Notes under the pieces: model-generated
What the model was told of the DNA's origin: nothing
Databases searched by the model: none
The model's input: the letters and a program-made list of their open reading frames with translations, nothing else
In this document: piece by piece, positions 1 through 5,638 of the stretch
How the letters are laid out: each line of letters begins with the position of its first letter
Numbering within the stretch: position 1 is the first letter of the stretch
Source of the DNA: Gammaproteobacteria bacterium
GTDB lineage: Bacteria > Pseudomonadota > Gammaproteobacteria > S012-40
Assembly (NCBI GenBank): GCA_026982215.1
Contig: JALSHN010000385.1
Location: 1 to 8,631 of the forward strand
DNA: 8,631 bases
Direction: 5' to 3'
Translations under genes and position numbers: made by a program

Positions 1-1060
1 GTCCGGGCCCCACTGGGTTGGCGCAGATCATGTCCAGCCCTTTGCGTTGCAGTTTTTCCCGGGCGTGGTGTTCCAGTGCGTCGGTCTCGGCGGCGAAACC
101 GACGCAAAAGGGGCGTGGGCGGCGGGTGGCCACCCAGGTGAGGATGTCGGGGTTGCGCACCAGGGTGAGGGTCAGCTGCTCCTGGTCGTTTTTCTTGATC
201 TTCTGCTCGGCGGTTTGTGCCGGGCGGTAGTCGGCCACCGCGGCGGCGGCGATGAAGAGGTCCACTCCCTCGATGCGTTCAGCCACCGCGGCGAGCATCT
301 CCTCGGCGCTCTCCACGGCCACGGTCTCGACGCCGGCCGGGGGAGGGAGGGCGGTGGGGCCGCTCACCAGGATCACCTCGGCCCCGGCCTCACGGGCGGC
401 CTGGGCGAGGGCGTAACCCATCCGCCCGGAGCTGCGGTTGCCCAGGTAACGCACCGGGTCCCAGGCCTCGCGGGTGGGGCCGGCGGTGATCAGGACCTGC
501 CGGCCGCTCAGACGTCGGGGTGTCCACAGCCCACAGAGGCGTTGGAGCAGTTCTTCGGGTTCCAGCATTCGCCCCGGCCCGGTCTCGCCACAGGCCTGTT
601 CTCCTTCTGCCGGCCCCCAGACGTGGGCGCCGCGTCGGGCCAGGGTCTGGATGTTGGCCTGGGTGGCGGGGTGGGCCCACATGGCCCGGTTCATCGCCGG
701 GGCGAGGACCAGCGGGGCCTCGCAGGCCAGGGCCAGGGTGGTGAGCAGATCGTCGGCGAGGCCATGGGCCAGGCGGGCGGCCAGGTCGGCGGTGGCCGGG
801 GCGATGAGCAGGGCATCGGCCCAGCGGGCCAGTTCGATGTGGTCCATGATGGCGTCGGTGTCGAAGGCCTCCAGCCGGGGGGGGCGGTCGTTCACCGCGG
901 CGAGGGTCTCGGGGGTGACGAAGCGCAAGGCCCGCGGGGTGGGGACGATCTCCACCTCGGCGCCGGCCCGGCGCAGGCGGCGCACCAGCTCGGGGGTCTT
1001 GTAGGCGGCGATGCCGGCCCCGATCCCGAGGAGAATCTTCCGATCGGATAATGGCGTCAT
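1..1060 (-). CDS. coaBC: Bifunctional phosphopantothenoylcysteine decarboxylase / phosphopantothenate-cysteine ligase, 3' end missing
   Basis: CoaBC catalyses two successive cytoplasmic steps of coenzyme A synthesis: joining of cysteine to 4'-phosphopantothenate (CoaB half), then FMN-dependent decarboxylation to 4'-phosphopantetheine (CoaC half). Reading leftwards from ATG at 1060 gives 353 open codons to the window edge. CoaC comes first, with a GIGAGIAAYK flavin-binding start (residues 12-21), His74 in MDHIELARWAD, the substrate clamp PAMNRAMW (121-128) and Cys157 in QACGETGPGRM. CoaB follows, with ITAGPTREAWDPVRY (191-205), Asn208 in GNRSSGRMG, AAAAVADYRP (271-280), the KIKK lysines (287-290) and GFAAET (321-326). 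These match the known catalytic residues of E. coli Dfp (406 aa), so about 50 C-terminal residues lie outside. The gene is divergent from radC across 49 bases, as in E. coli. No defect is seen in the visible part. Confidence 0.96.
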   Translation of the reverse strand, partial: MTPLSDRKILLGIGAGIAAYKTPELVRRLRRAGAEVEIVPTPRALRFVTPETLAAVNDRPPRLEAFDTDAIMDHIELARWADALLIAPATADLAARLAHGLADDLLTTLALACEAPLVLAPAMNRAMWAHPATQANIQTLARRGAHVWGPAEGEQACGETGPGRMLEPEELLQRLCGLWTPRRLSGRQVLITAGPTREAWDPVRYLGNRSSGRMGYALAQAAREAGAEVILVSGPTALPPPAGVETVAVESAEEMLAAVAERIEGVDLFIAAAAVADYRPAQTAEQKIKKNDQEQLTLTLVRNPDILTWVATRRPRPFCVGFAAETDALEHHAREKLQRKGLDMICANPVGPG

Positions 1061-1087
1061 CGGTGGGGGAACGATAGAAAGAAACAA

Positions 1088-1096
1088 ATTTTATCA
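1088..1096 (-). promoter_or_regulatory. Probable extended -10 promoter element for coaBC
   Basis: On the minus strand this reads TGATAAAAT, which is a TGn motif joined to TAAAAT and fits an extended -10 box of a sigma-70-type promoter. It would start transcription near 1081, giving a leader of about 20 bases before the coaBC ATG. No convincing -35 hexamer lies upstream, where the sequence is the GC-rich radC start. This AT-rich patch stands out in an otherwise GC-rich gap. The call rests on sequence match only. Confidence 0.4.
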
Positions 1097-1109
1097 GGGG
1101 GAGCAGGGG

Positions 1110-1784
1110 ATGGCGATCACCGATTGGCCCTCGGAGCAGCGGCCCAGGGAGCGGTTGTTGCGCGAGGGGCCCCAGGCACTATCCGATGCCGAGCTGCTGG
1201 CCATTTTTCTGCGTACCGGGGTGAAGGGGCGCACGGCGGTGGATCTGGCCCATGAGCTGCTGGCCCGTTTCCAGGGGTTGCGCGGGCTGTTGGCCGCCGA
1301 CCGGCGCAGTTTCTGCGCCGCGATGGGGTTGGGCGATGCCAAGTACGCCCAGCTCCAGGCGGTGTTGGAGATGAGTCGCCGGTATCTGGCCGAGGAGCTC
1401 CAGCGCGGGGATCCGCTCACCTCCCCGACCCAGGTGCGGCGTTTTCTCATCGCCCAACTCCGCGACGAGCCACGGGAGGTGTTCGCCTGTTTGTTTCTCG
1501 ATACCCGTCATCGGGTGATCGCCTTCGAGCGCCTGTTCCATGGCACCCTGGACGGGGCCTCTATCCACCCGCGGGAGGTGTTGTGCCGGGCCCTGGATCA
1601 GGGGGCGGCGGCGATCATCTTCGCCCACAATCATCCCTCGGGGGTGGCCGAACCCAGCCGGGCCGACATCCAGGTGACCCAGCGCCTCAAGACGGCCCTG
1701 GAGCTGGTCGACATCCGGGTGTTGGATCATTTCATCGTCGGTGATGGTGAGGGCTGCTCCTTCGCCGAGCGCGGCCTGTTGTGA
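1110..1784 (+). CDS. radC: RadC family JAMM/MPN-domain protein
   Basis: RadC proteins carry a helix-hairpin-helix-like N-terminal region and a C-terminal JAMM (MPN+) metal-binding fold. They were once linked to DNA repair, but their true role remains unsettled. The 224-residue product has the usual family length (E. coli 222). Visible marks are the opening WPSEQRPRERLL (6-17), LSDAELLAIFLRTG (24-37), and the JAMM signature with His173 and His175 in AHNHPSG followed by Asp186 in PSRAD, plus an upstream Glu123 in REVFACLFLD. The ATG at 1110 was chosen over an in-frame upstream start at 1011 because it follows the purine-rich ribosome site GGGGGAGCAGGGG and matches the family N-terminus; the longer form would overlap coaBC. 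It is followed by rpmB and rpmG, an order shared with E. coli. Confidence 0.95.
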   Translation: MAITDWPSEQRPRERLLREGPQALSDAELLAIFLRTGVKGRTAVDLAHELLARFQGLRGLLAADRRSFCAAMGLGDAKYAQLQAVLEMSRRYLAEELQRGDPLTSPTQVRRFLIAQLRDEPREVFACLFLDTRHRVIAFERLFHGTLDGASIHPREVLCRALDQGAAAIIFAHNHPSGVAEPSRADIQVTQRLKTALELVDIRVLDHFIVGDGEGCSFAERGLL

Positions 1785-1789
1785 GGGCT

Positions 1790-1807
1790 ACCCCCGGGCG
1801 GGGTTTT
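1790..1807 (+). terminator. Possible weak hairpin terminator after radC
   Basis: Just after the radC stop, CCCC (1791-1794) can pair with GGGG (1800-1803) across a five-base loop, with an extra A-T pair at the base, followed by TTTT. The stem is short and the T-tract is only four bases, so termination would be leaky at best. It sits directly upstream of the rpmB -10 box, so it might equally have no function. Confidence 0.25.
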
Positions 1808-1808
1808 C

Positions 1809-1817
1809 TGGTATAAA
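1809..1817 (+). promoter_or_regulatory. Probable extended -10 promoter for rpmB-rpmG
   Basis: TGGTATAAA fits a TGn-TATAAA extended -10 box. Transcription would start near 1824, leaving a GC-rich leader of about 60 bases before rpmB. No good -35 hexamer is present at 16-18 bases upstream, which is common for extended -10 promoters. An own promoter for the ribosomal protein pair, separate from radC, makes biological sense because their expression needs are much higher. Confidence 0.5.
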
Positions 1818-1884
1818 GTGCGCCCTTTCCCGCCGGGCCCTCCCGGGTCGGGCGACGAATTCGGATTTTTCGGGAGTGACGATC

Positions 1885-2121
1885 ATGTCCAAGGTATGTC
1901 AGGTCACCGGGAAGCGCCCCATCACCGGGAACAACGTCTCCCATGCCAATAACAAGACCAAGCGGCGTTTTCTGCCCAATCTGCATTATCGCCGTTTCTG
2001 GGTGGAGAGTGAGAACCGCTGGGTGCGGCTGCGGGTGAGCTCCAAGGGCTTGCGCATCATCGATAAGAAAGGCATCGATGCGGTGCTCGCCGAGATGCGT
2101 GCCCGCGGCGAGAAGGTGTGA
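1885..2121 (+). CDS. rpmB: 50S ribosomal protein L28 (bL28)
   Basis: L28 is a small basic protein of the large ribosomal subunit. The 78-residue product has the same length as E. coli L28 and shows the family signatures VCQVTGKRPITGNN (4-17), TKRRFLPNLH (26-35), RFWVESENRWVRLRVS (38-53) and the C-terminal DKKGIDAVLAEMRARGEKV. Only one cysteine (Cys5) remains of the zinc-ribbon set found in other L28 proteins, so this is the zinc-independent form. The start at 1885 is set by homology and by GGGAG at 1872-1876; longer in-frame starts back to 1741 would run through the radC end. It is followed after 10 bases by rpmG, and its stop codon overlaps the rpmG ribosome-binding site. Confidence 0.98.
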   Translation: MSKVCQVTGKRPITGNNVSHANNKTKRRFLPNLHYRRFWVESENRWVRLRVSSKGLRIIDKKGIDAVLAEMRARGEKV

Positions 2122-2126
2122 GGAGG
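2121..2126 (+). promoter_or_regulatory. Shine-Dalgarno site of rpmG overlapping the rpmB stop
   Basis: A perfect AGGAGG begins with the last base of the rpmB TGA stop and lies five bases before the rpmG ATG. A ribosome terminating on rpmB therefore sits on the rpmG initiation site, which suggests coupled and roughly equal synthesis of L28 and L33. Confidence 0.8.
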
Positions 2127-2131
2127 ACGTC

Positions 2132-2287
2132 ATGAGAGAGAAGATCCGTTTGGTTTCCACCGCCGGTACCGGCCACTTCTACACCACCACCAAGAACCGC
2201 CGCACCATGCCCGGCAAGTTCGAGATCAAGAAGTACGATCCGGTGGTCCGCAAGCACGTGATCTACAAGGAAGCCAAGATCAAGTGA
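2132..2287 (+). CDS. rpmG: 50S ribosomal protein L33 (bL33)
   Basis: L33 is a small protein of the large ribosomal subunit near the E site. The 51-residue product reads MREKIRLVSTAGTGHFYTTT, then KNRRTMPGKFEIKKYDP, and ends KHVIYKEAKIK, which matches gammaproteobacterial L33 over its full length. There are no cysteines, so this is the zinc-free form, as with its partner L28. The ATG at 2132 follows a perfect AGGAGG. In E. coli the next gene is mutM; here a terminator and a convergent desaturase gene take its place. The final codons take part in an inverted repeat that spans the stop (2278-2306). Confidence 0.98.
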   Translation: MREKIRLVSTAGTGHFYTTTKNRRTMPGKFEIKKYDPVVRKHVIYKEAKIK

Positions 2288-2306
2288 TTGCGTATTTCGC
2301 TTGATC
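2278..2306 (+). repeat. Inverted repeat spanning the rpmG stop codon
   Basis: GATCAAG (2278-2284) is matched by CTTGATC (2300-2306). With a further U-G and a G-C pair inside, the RNA can form a nine-pair stem with an 11-base loop that begins at the last base of the rpmG stop codon. It lies about 20 bases before the main terminator. It could act as a 3'-end structure on the ribosomal protein mRNA, but no function can be shown from sequence alone. Confidence 0.5.
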
Positions 2307-2326
2307 GGCCCCGTTGGTGGGCGATG

Positions 2327-2355
2327 AAAAACCCCGGCCTGGCGCCGGGGTTTTT
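2327..2355. terminator. Bidirectional intrinsic terminator between rpmG and the desaturase gene
   Basis: A five-base A-tract (2327-2331), a seven-pair stem CCCCGGC/GCCGGGG with a five-base loop, and a five-base T-tract (2351-2355) form a textbook intrinsic terminator. The A-tract makes it equally good on the other strand. It therefore ends the rpmB-rpmG transcript on the plus strand and the desaturase transcript, which stops at 2367, on the minus strand. Confidence 0.92.
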
Positions 2356-2366
2356 CGTTGTTGCGG

Positions 2367-3551
2367 TCATTGCGTTGCCGGCGGCAGGGGGTAGTAGCGG
2401 CGCAGGCGATTGGCGAATTCCTCCAGGGCCTGGATACCGGTGGCCTCGGCCTGCCGGCACCAGTCCTGGAGCTGTTGCAACAGCGCCTCCTGGCTCTCTT
2501 GGGAGCGTTCCCAGATGGCCTTGAGGCGCAGCTTGAACTGGTAGACGGTCTCCAGGGTGCGGTTGTCCGCCAGTAGTTGTTGCAGGCGGTTGCGGCTGGC
2601 TTCGTCCAGCAGACTTTCCTCGCGGGCGAGTAGGGTCTTGGCCCGTTTGACCCGATCCCGCTGCGAACCTCGGGCACGATGCAGTTCTTCGGCGTTCACC
2701 CGGGCGATGACTTGGCGGGTGTAATCGGCCATCACCTGGAAGCGGTAGGTGAACAGGGCGCGGAGGGTGTCCATGTCCGGTGCCGGTTTCGCCGGGCCGA
2801 GGACCGGTTTGGGGGCCACCTTTTTCACCCGCGCCAGCCCTGCCGCCTGGAGGAGACGGATGTACAGCCAGCCGATGTCGAATTCCCACCACTTGGAGGA
2901 GAGTTTGGCCGAGCTGGCGAAGGTGTGGTGGTTGTTGTGCAGCTCCTCACCACCGATGAGGATCCCCCACGGGAGGATGTTGGTGGAGGCGTCGGGACAT
3001 TCATAGTTGCGGTAGCCCCAGTAGTGACCCAGGCCATTGATGACGCCGGCGGCGAGCAGGGGAATCCACAGCATTTGGATTGCCCAGATGGTGAGGCCGA
3101 TGGGACCGAACAGGGTCAGGTTCACCGCGAGGGTGATGAAGATTCCCTTGTTGCTGTGGGGGGTGTAGAGGTGGCGCTCCAGCCAGTCGTCGGGGGTTCC
3201 GTGGCCGAATTTCTCCAGGATCTCCGGTTGGGCGGCCGCAGCCCGATAGAGTTCGGCGCCTTGCAGCAGCACTTTTCTCAGCCCCAGCACCTGAGGGCTA
3301 TGGGGGTCTTCCGGAGTTTCGCATTTGGCGTGGTGCTTGCGATGGATGGCCACCCAGGCCTTGGTGACCATGCCGGTGGTGAGCCACAGCCACAGGCGGA
3401 AGAAGTGGGCCACCACCGGGTGCAGCTCCAGGGCGCGGTGGGCTTGATGGCGGTGAAGATAGATGGTGACTGCGGCGATGGTGATGTGGGTGGTGATGAG
3501 GGTGTAGGCGACGATCTCCCCGATGGAGGCGTCGAAGGGACCGAATTGCAT
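2367..3551 (-). CDS. Membrane fatty acid desaturase (acyl-CoA/phospholipid delta-9 type) with helical C-terminal tail
   Basis: This is a di-iron integral membrane desaturase that would introduce a double bond into acyl chains to adjust membrane fluidity. The 394-residue product has the three histidine boxes: HRHQAH (near 33-38), HRKHH (near 69-73) and HNNHH (near 206-210). Hydrophobic stretches lie around residues 10-30, 44-62 and 130-170. The GHYWGYRNYECPD and NILPWGILIGGEELHNNHH blocks match the Pseudomonas DesA-like group; whether the substrate is phospholipid or acyl-CoA cannot be read from sequence. From about residue 255 the protein continues as a charged, helix-rich tail of some 140 residues. 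The start at 3551 (MQFGPFDAS) follows GAGG nine bases upstream; a longer in-frame form from 3773 would swallow the promoter and leader and is disfavoured. The gene is divergent from the yfaZ-like gene and convergent with rpmG. Confidence 0.93.
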   Translation of the reverse strand: MQFGPFDASIGEIVAYTLITTHITIAAVTIYLHRHQAHRALELHPVVAHFFRLWLWLTTGMVTKAWVAIHRKHHAKCETPEDPHSPQVLGLRKVLLQGAELYRAAAAQPEILEKFGHGTPDDWLERHLYTPHSNKGIFITLAVNLTLFGPIGLTIWAIQMLWIPLLAAGVINGLGHYWGYRNYECPDASTNILPWGILIGGEELHNNHHTFASSAKLSSKWWEFDIGWLYIRLLQAAGLARVKKVAPKPVLGPAKPAPDMDTLRALFTYRFQVMADYTRQVIARVNAEELHRARGSQRDRVKRAKTLLAREESLLDEASRNRLQQLLADNRTLETVYQFKLRLKAIWERSQESQEALLQQLQDWCRQAEATGIQALEEFANRLRRYYPLPPATQ

Positions 3552-3582
3552 GGTGGGGTACCTCGTGAACTGAACGGGACAC

Positions 3583-3630
3583 GCCCCCCGGGCTTGGTGG
3601 CCGTTGGGGCGGGCGCGACGGCCCGGGGGC
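3583..3630 (-). promoter_or_regulatory. GC-rich stem-loop in the desaturase leader
   Basis: GCCCGGGGG (3621-3629) pairs perfectly over nine bases with CCCCCGGGC (3585-3593), leaving a 27-base loop; one more pair can form with a one-base bulge. In the predicted desaturase mRNA this hairpin begins about 15 bases after the transcription start and ends 19 bases before the Shine-Dalgarno GAGG. A stable leader structure at this place could affect translation or mRNA stability, but it might also be chance in GC-rich DNA. Confidence 0.45.
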
Positions 3631-3651
3631 CTGTGGTAACATTCTGCACCG

Positions 3652-3679
3652 ACTATAGCATGCGCGATCGGCGTGTCCA
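3652..3679 (-). promoter_or_regulatory. Probable sigma-70 promoter of the desaturase gene
   Basis: On the minus strand TGGACA (3679-3674) and TATAGT (3657-3652) stand 16 bases apart, and the -10 box is preceded by TGC, an extended -10 motif. Both hexamers differ from consensus at only one position. Transcription would start near 3645, giving a leader of about 94 bases before the ATG at 3551. This is the best-looking promoter in the window. Confidence 0.65.
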
Positions 3680-3771
3680 TAAGCTTGATGTGGGTTTTCG
3701 CTCGGACCACGCAGGGGGTCGGTCGTTCAATTCTCGTACCGGAACACCTTATCAGGGAGGCCTTGAGATCC

Positions 3772-4335
3772 ATGCGATTCCATTGGTTGGCAGGATTGGG
3801 GGTGTGCCTGGCCGCGGGATTGGCCCAGGCGCAGAACGCCGGCGTGGCGTTGAGCGAGAAAAGCGCTTATTTCACCTACGGCACCCTGGTGGGGGGACAA
3901 AGCTTCGGCCGCAACGAGATGAACTTCGGTTTCCTCTACAACACCAATGAGACGTACATTCTCCATGCCGGCCTGGAGGTGCGCGACGAGGCGGGCACCC
4001 GGGTGCCGGGGCTGGAGGTGGGGGTAGGGGGGCGTTTCAACCTCGCCGGTCAGGGGGGAACGGAGGTGTTCGCCTTCGCCCTCGGTGGTGAGATGCGCTA
4101 CCGCTTGCCCCAGGCCGAACGTTTCGCGCTGGCCGGTGAGTTTTACTATGCCCCCGACATTGTCACCTTCCTGGATGCCCGCTCGTATTCCACCTGGGCA
4201 CTGCAGGCGGAATACGAGATCCTGCCGCAGGCCAGGATCCATGCCGGTTATCGCCGTTTCGAAGCCCGTACCGTGGGTGGGCGTTATGTGGATCTGGACA
4301 AGGGGGTCCGTGTCGGGGTCGAGGTGGAGTTCTGA
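3772..4335 (+). CDS. YfaZ-family outer membrane beta-barrel protein
   Basis: The 187-residue product looks like a small outer-membrane porin-like barrel of the YfaZ family, whose function is not established. Residues 1-20 form a signal peptide with a hydrophobic core (WLAGLGVCLAAGLAQA) and a likely cleavage after AQA at residue 20; the Cys12 context is not a lipobox. The mature part alternates polar and hydrophobic residues in strand-like stretches with many aromatic and glycine residues, for example YILHAGLEVRDE, LEVGVGGRFNLAG, FAFALGGEMRYRLP and ARIHAGYRRFEAR. It ends in VEVEF, and a terminal phenylalanine is typical of BAM-inserted barrels. The ATG at 3772 was chosen for the signal peptide and AGGGAGG at 3754-3760. 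An upstream in-frame start at 3673 would bury the signal peptide. It is divergent from the desaturase and 68 bases ahead of yebC. Confidence 0.82.
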   Translation: MRFHWLAGLGVCLAAGLAQAQNAGVALSEKSAYFTYGTLVGGQSFGRNEMNFGFLYNTNETYILHAGLEVRDEAGTRVPGLEVGVGGRFNLAGQGGTEVFAFALGGEMRYRLPQAERFALAGEFYYAPDIVTFLDARSYSTWALQAEYEILPQARIHAGYRRFEARTVGGRYVDLDKGVRVGVEVEF

Positions 4336-4353
4336 CACAAGGCTTTCCGGGAG

Positions 4354-4370
4354 GCGGTCGATTCGACCGC
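4354..4370 (+). repeat. Perfect inverted repeat between the yfaZ-like gene and yebC
   Basis: GCGGTCG (4354-4360) and CGACCGC (4364-4370) are separated by ATT. The RNA would form a tight seven-pair hairpin. It starts 18 bases after the yfaZ-like stop and ends 33 bases before the yebC ATG. No T-tract follows, so it is not a classic intrinsic terminator; it could be a 3'-end stabilising hairpin or a protein-binding palindrome. Confidence 0.5.
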
Positions 4371-4403
4371 GCATCCGATGTCGTTCGTTGATCGAGGTTG
4401 TTC

Positions 4404-5147
4404 ATGGCAGGACACAGCAAGTGGGCCAACATCAAGCATCGTAAAGGGGCCCAGGACGCCAAACGCGGCAAAATCTTCACCAAACTCATTCGGGAGATCA
4501 CCGTCGCCACCCGCTTGGGTGGGCCGGATCCCTCGGCCAATCCCCGCCTGCGCGCGGCCATCGAGAACGCGCTTTCCCACAACATGCCCAAGGACACCAT
4601 CGAGCGGGCCGTCAAACGTGGCTCGGGTGAGCAAGAGGGTGCGGCCCTGGAGGAGGTGCGCTACGAGGGCTACGGACCCAACGGGGTGGCGGTGATGGTG
4701 GATTGCATGACCGACAACCGCAATCGCACCGTGGCCGAGGTGCGTCACGCCTTCAGCAAGATGGGCGGCAACCTGGGGACCTCGGGGTCGGTGGCCTACC
4801 TGTTCACTCAGCAGGGGGTGTTGAGTTTCCCGCCGGCGGTGGATGAGGATCGGCTCATGGAAGCGGCCCTGGAGGCCGGTGCCGAGGACGTGGTGAGCAA
4901 CGAGGATGGCAGCATGGACGTGATCACCACGCCCGAGGACTTCGGCGCGGTGAAAGACGCCCTGGTGGCGGCCGGTCTGGAACCGGAGTCCGCCGAGGTG
5001 ACCATGCGTGCAGCCACCACGGTCACCCTGGACGTGGACGACGCCCGCACCATGCTCAAGTTGCTGGATATGCTGGAGGACCTGGACGACGTCCAGAAGG
5101 TGTATTCCAACGCTGAGATCCCCGAGTCGGTGCTGGCACAGCTTTGA
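4404..5147 (+). CDS. yebC: YebC/PmpR family translation or transcription regulator
   Basis: YebC (TACO1/PmpR family) proteins are cytoplasmic; some were described as DNA-binding regulators, such as PmpR of Pseudomonas, and others as translation factors that relieve ribosome stalling. The 247-residue product is close to E. coli YebC (246). It has the invariant opening AGHSKWANIKHRKGAQDAKRGK (2-23), then LIREITVATRLGG, NMPKDTIERAVKRG (near 61-74), the GYGPNGVAVMVDCMTDNRNRT block and the signature GGNLGTSGSVAYLF (near 117-130). The end, LLDMLEDLDDVQKVYSNAEI, is also typical. The ATG at 4404 gives the conserved MAGHSKW start and follows GAGG at 4394-4397; a start two codons earlier is possible but unlikely. 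It heads the packed yebC-ruvCAB-ybgC-tolQR cluster and ends five bases before ruvC. Confidence 0.96.
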   Translation: MAGHSKWANIKHRKGAQDAKRGKIFTKLIREITVATRLGGPDPSANPRLRAAIENALSHNMPKDTIERAVKRGSGEQEGAALEEVRYEGYGPNGVAVMVDCMTDNRNRTVAEVRHAFSKMGGNLGTSGSVAYLFTQQGVLSFPPAVDEDRLMEAALEAGAEDVVSNEDGSMDVITTPEDFGAVKDALVAAGLEPESAEVTMRAATTVTLDVDDARTMLKLLDMLEDLDDVQKVYSNAEIPESVLAQL

Positions 5148-5152
5148 CGGGG

Positions 5153-5638
5153 ATGCCGGTGGTGCGCATCCTCGGGGTCGATCCTGGTTCGCGCACGACC
5201 GGTTTTGGTATCATCGACGCCGCCCCGGGGCGGGTCCGCTATGTGGTCAGCGGGTGCCTCCGTTTGGGCTCCGGGCCCATGGCCGAGCGCCTGGCCGAGA
5301 TCTTCTCCAGCATGAGCGCCATCGTGACCGAGTACCGCCCCGAGCAAATGGCCGTCGAAGAGGTGTTCGTCCACCGTAATCCCTCCAGCGCCTTGAAGCT
5401 CGGTCAGGCTCGGGGGGTGGCCATCGCTGCCGCGGTGGCGGCTGGTCTGCCGGTGGCGGAGTACAGTCCCACCTTGGTCAAACGCACCGTCGTCGGCACC
5501 GGCCGGGCCGACAAGGTCCAGGTACAGCACATGGTGCGCCGCTTGTTGTCTCTGGACGGCACGCCCCAAGCCGATGCCGCCGATGCCCTCGCCGTGGCCC
5601 TCTGCCACCATCATCATCGCCCCGGGGGTGAGGGGTGA
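5153..5638 (+). CDS. ruvC: Holliday junction resolvase RuvC
   Basis: RuvC is a dimeric, metal-dependent endonuclease that nicks opposite strands of Holliday junctions after RuvAB-driven branch migration. The 161-residue product keeps all four acidic catalytic residues of the RNase H-like fold: Asp10 in GVDPGSRTTGFG, Glu69 in MAVEEVF, and Asp141 and Asp144 in ADAADALA. SALKLGQARG (79-88) is also conserved. It ends 17 residues after Asp144 with CHHHHRPGGEG, somewhat shorter than the 173 residues of E. coli. The start is uncertain: ATG 5153 is used here, but it lacks a good ribosome site. GTG at 5159 or 5162, with GGGG at 5149-5152, and TTG at 5144, overlapping the yebC stop, are alternatives. 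The stop overlaps the ruvA GTG by four bases. Confidence 0.95.
   Translation: MPVVRILGVDPGSRTTGFGIIDAAPGRVRYVVSGCLRLGSGPMAERLAEIFSSMSAIVTEYRPEQMAVEEVFVHRNPSSALKLGQARGVAIAAAVAAGLPVAEYSPTLVKRTVVGTGRADKVQVQHMVRRLLSLDGTPQADAADALAVALCHHHHRPGGEG

Noticed and set aside
877..884. Run of eight G within coaBC as a possible frameshift or phase-variable tract
   Set aside because: The coaBC reading frame is intact and well conserved on both sides, the run encodes a plausible Pro-Pro-Arg, and such runs are expected at this GC content.
47..1051. Open frame of 334 codons on the plus strand
   Set aside because: It lies antisense to coaBC, whose protein is recognised over the full length. The translation is glycine-rich, low in complexity and matches no family; it is a product of high GC.
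1824..1884. Riboswitch or ribosomal protein leader motif before rpmB
   Set aside because: The leader is GC-rich and can form several short overlapping stems, but none is clearly favoured and no known leader motif is recognised.
3561..3580. Possible FabR/DesT-like operator in the desaturase leader (GTGAACTGAAC)
   Set aside because: It is a short direct repeat of GAAC, not the palindrome expected for these regulators, and it lies far downstream of the promoter.
3552..3773. 74-residue N-terminal extension of the desaturase
   Set aside because: The extension is not hydrophobic or conserved, would cover the predicted promoter and leader hairpin, and the family begins near MQFGPFDAS with a ribosome site before it.
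2679..3950. Open frame of 423 codons on the plus strand
   Set aside because: It is antisense to the desaturase and then runs into the yfaZ-like gene in another frame. The desaturase has all three histidine boxes, so this frame is a shadow.
5609..5625. CAT-rich run in ruvC giving four histidines (CHHHHRPGG)
   Set aside because: Short histidine-rich ends after the catalytic aspartates are plausible in RuvC, and the frame continues to a stop that overlaps ruvA. There is no sign of an engineered tag or a tandem repeat.
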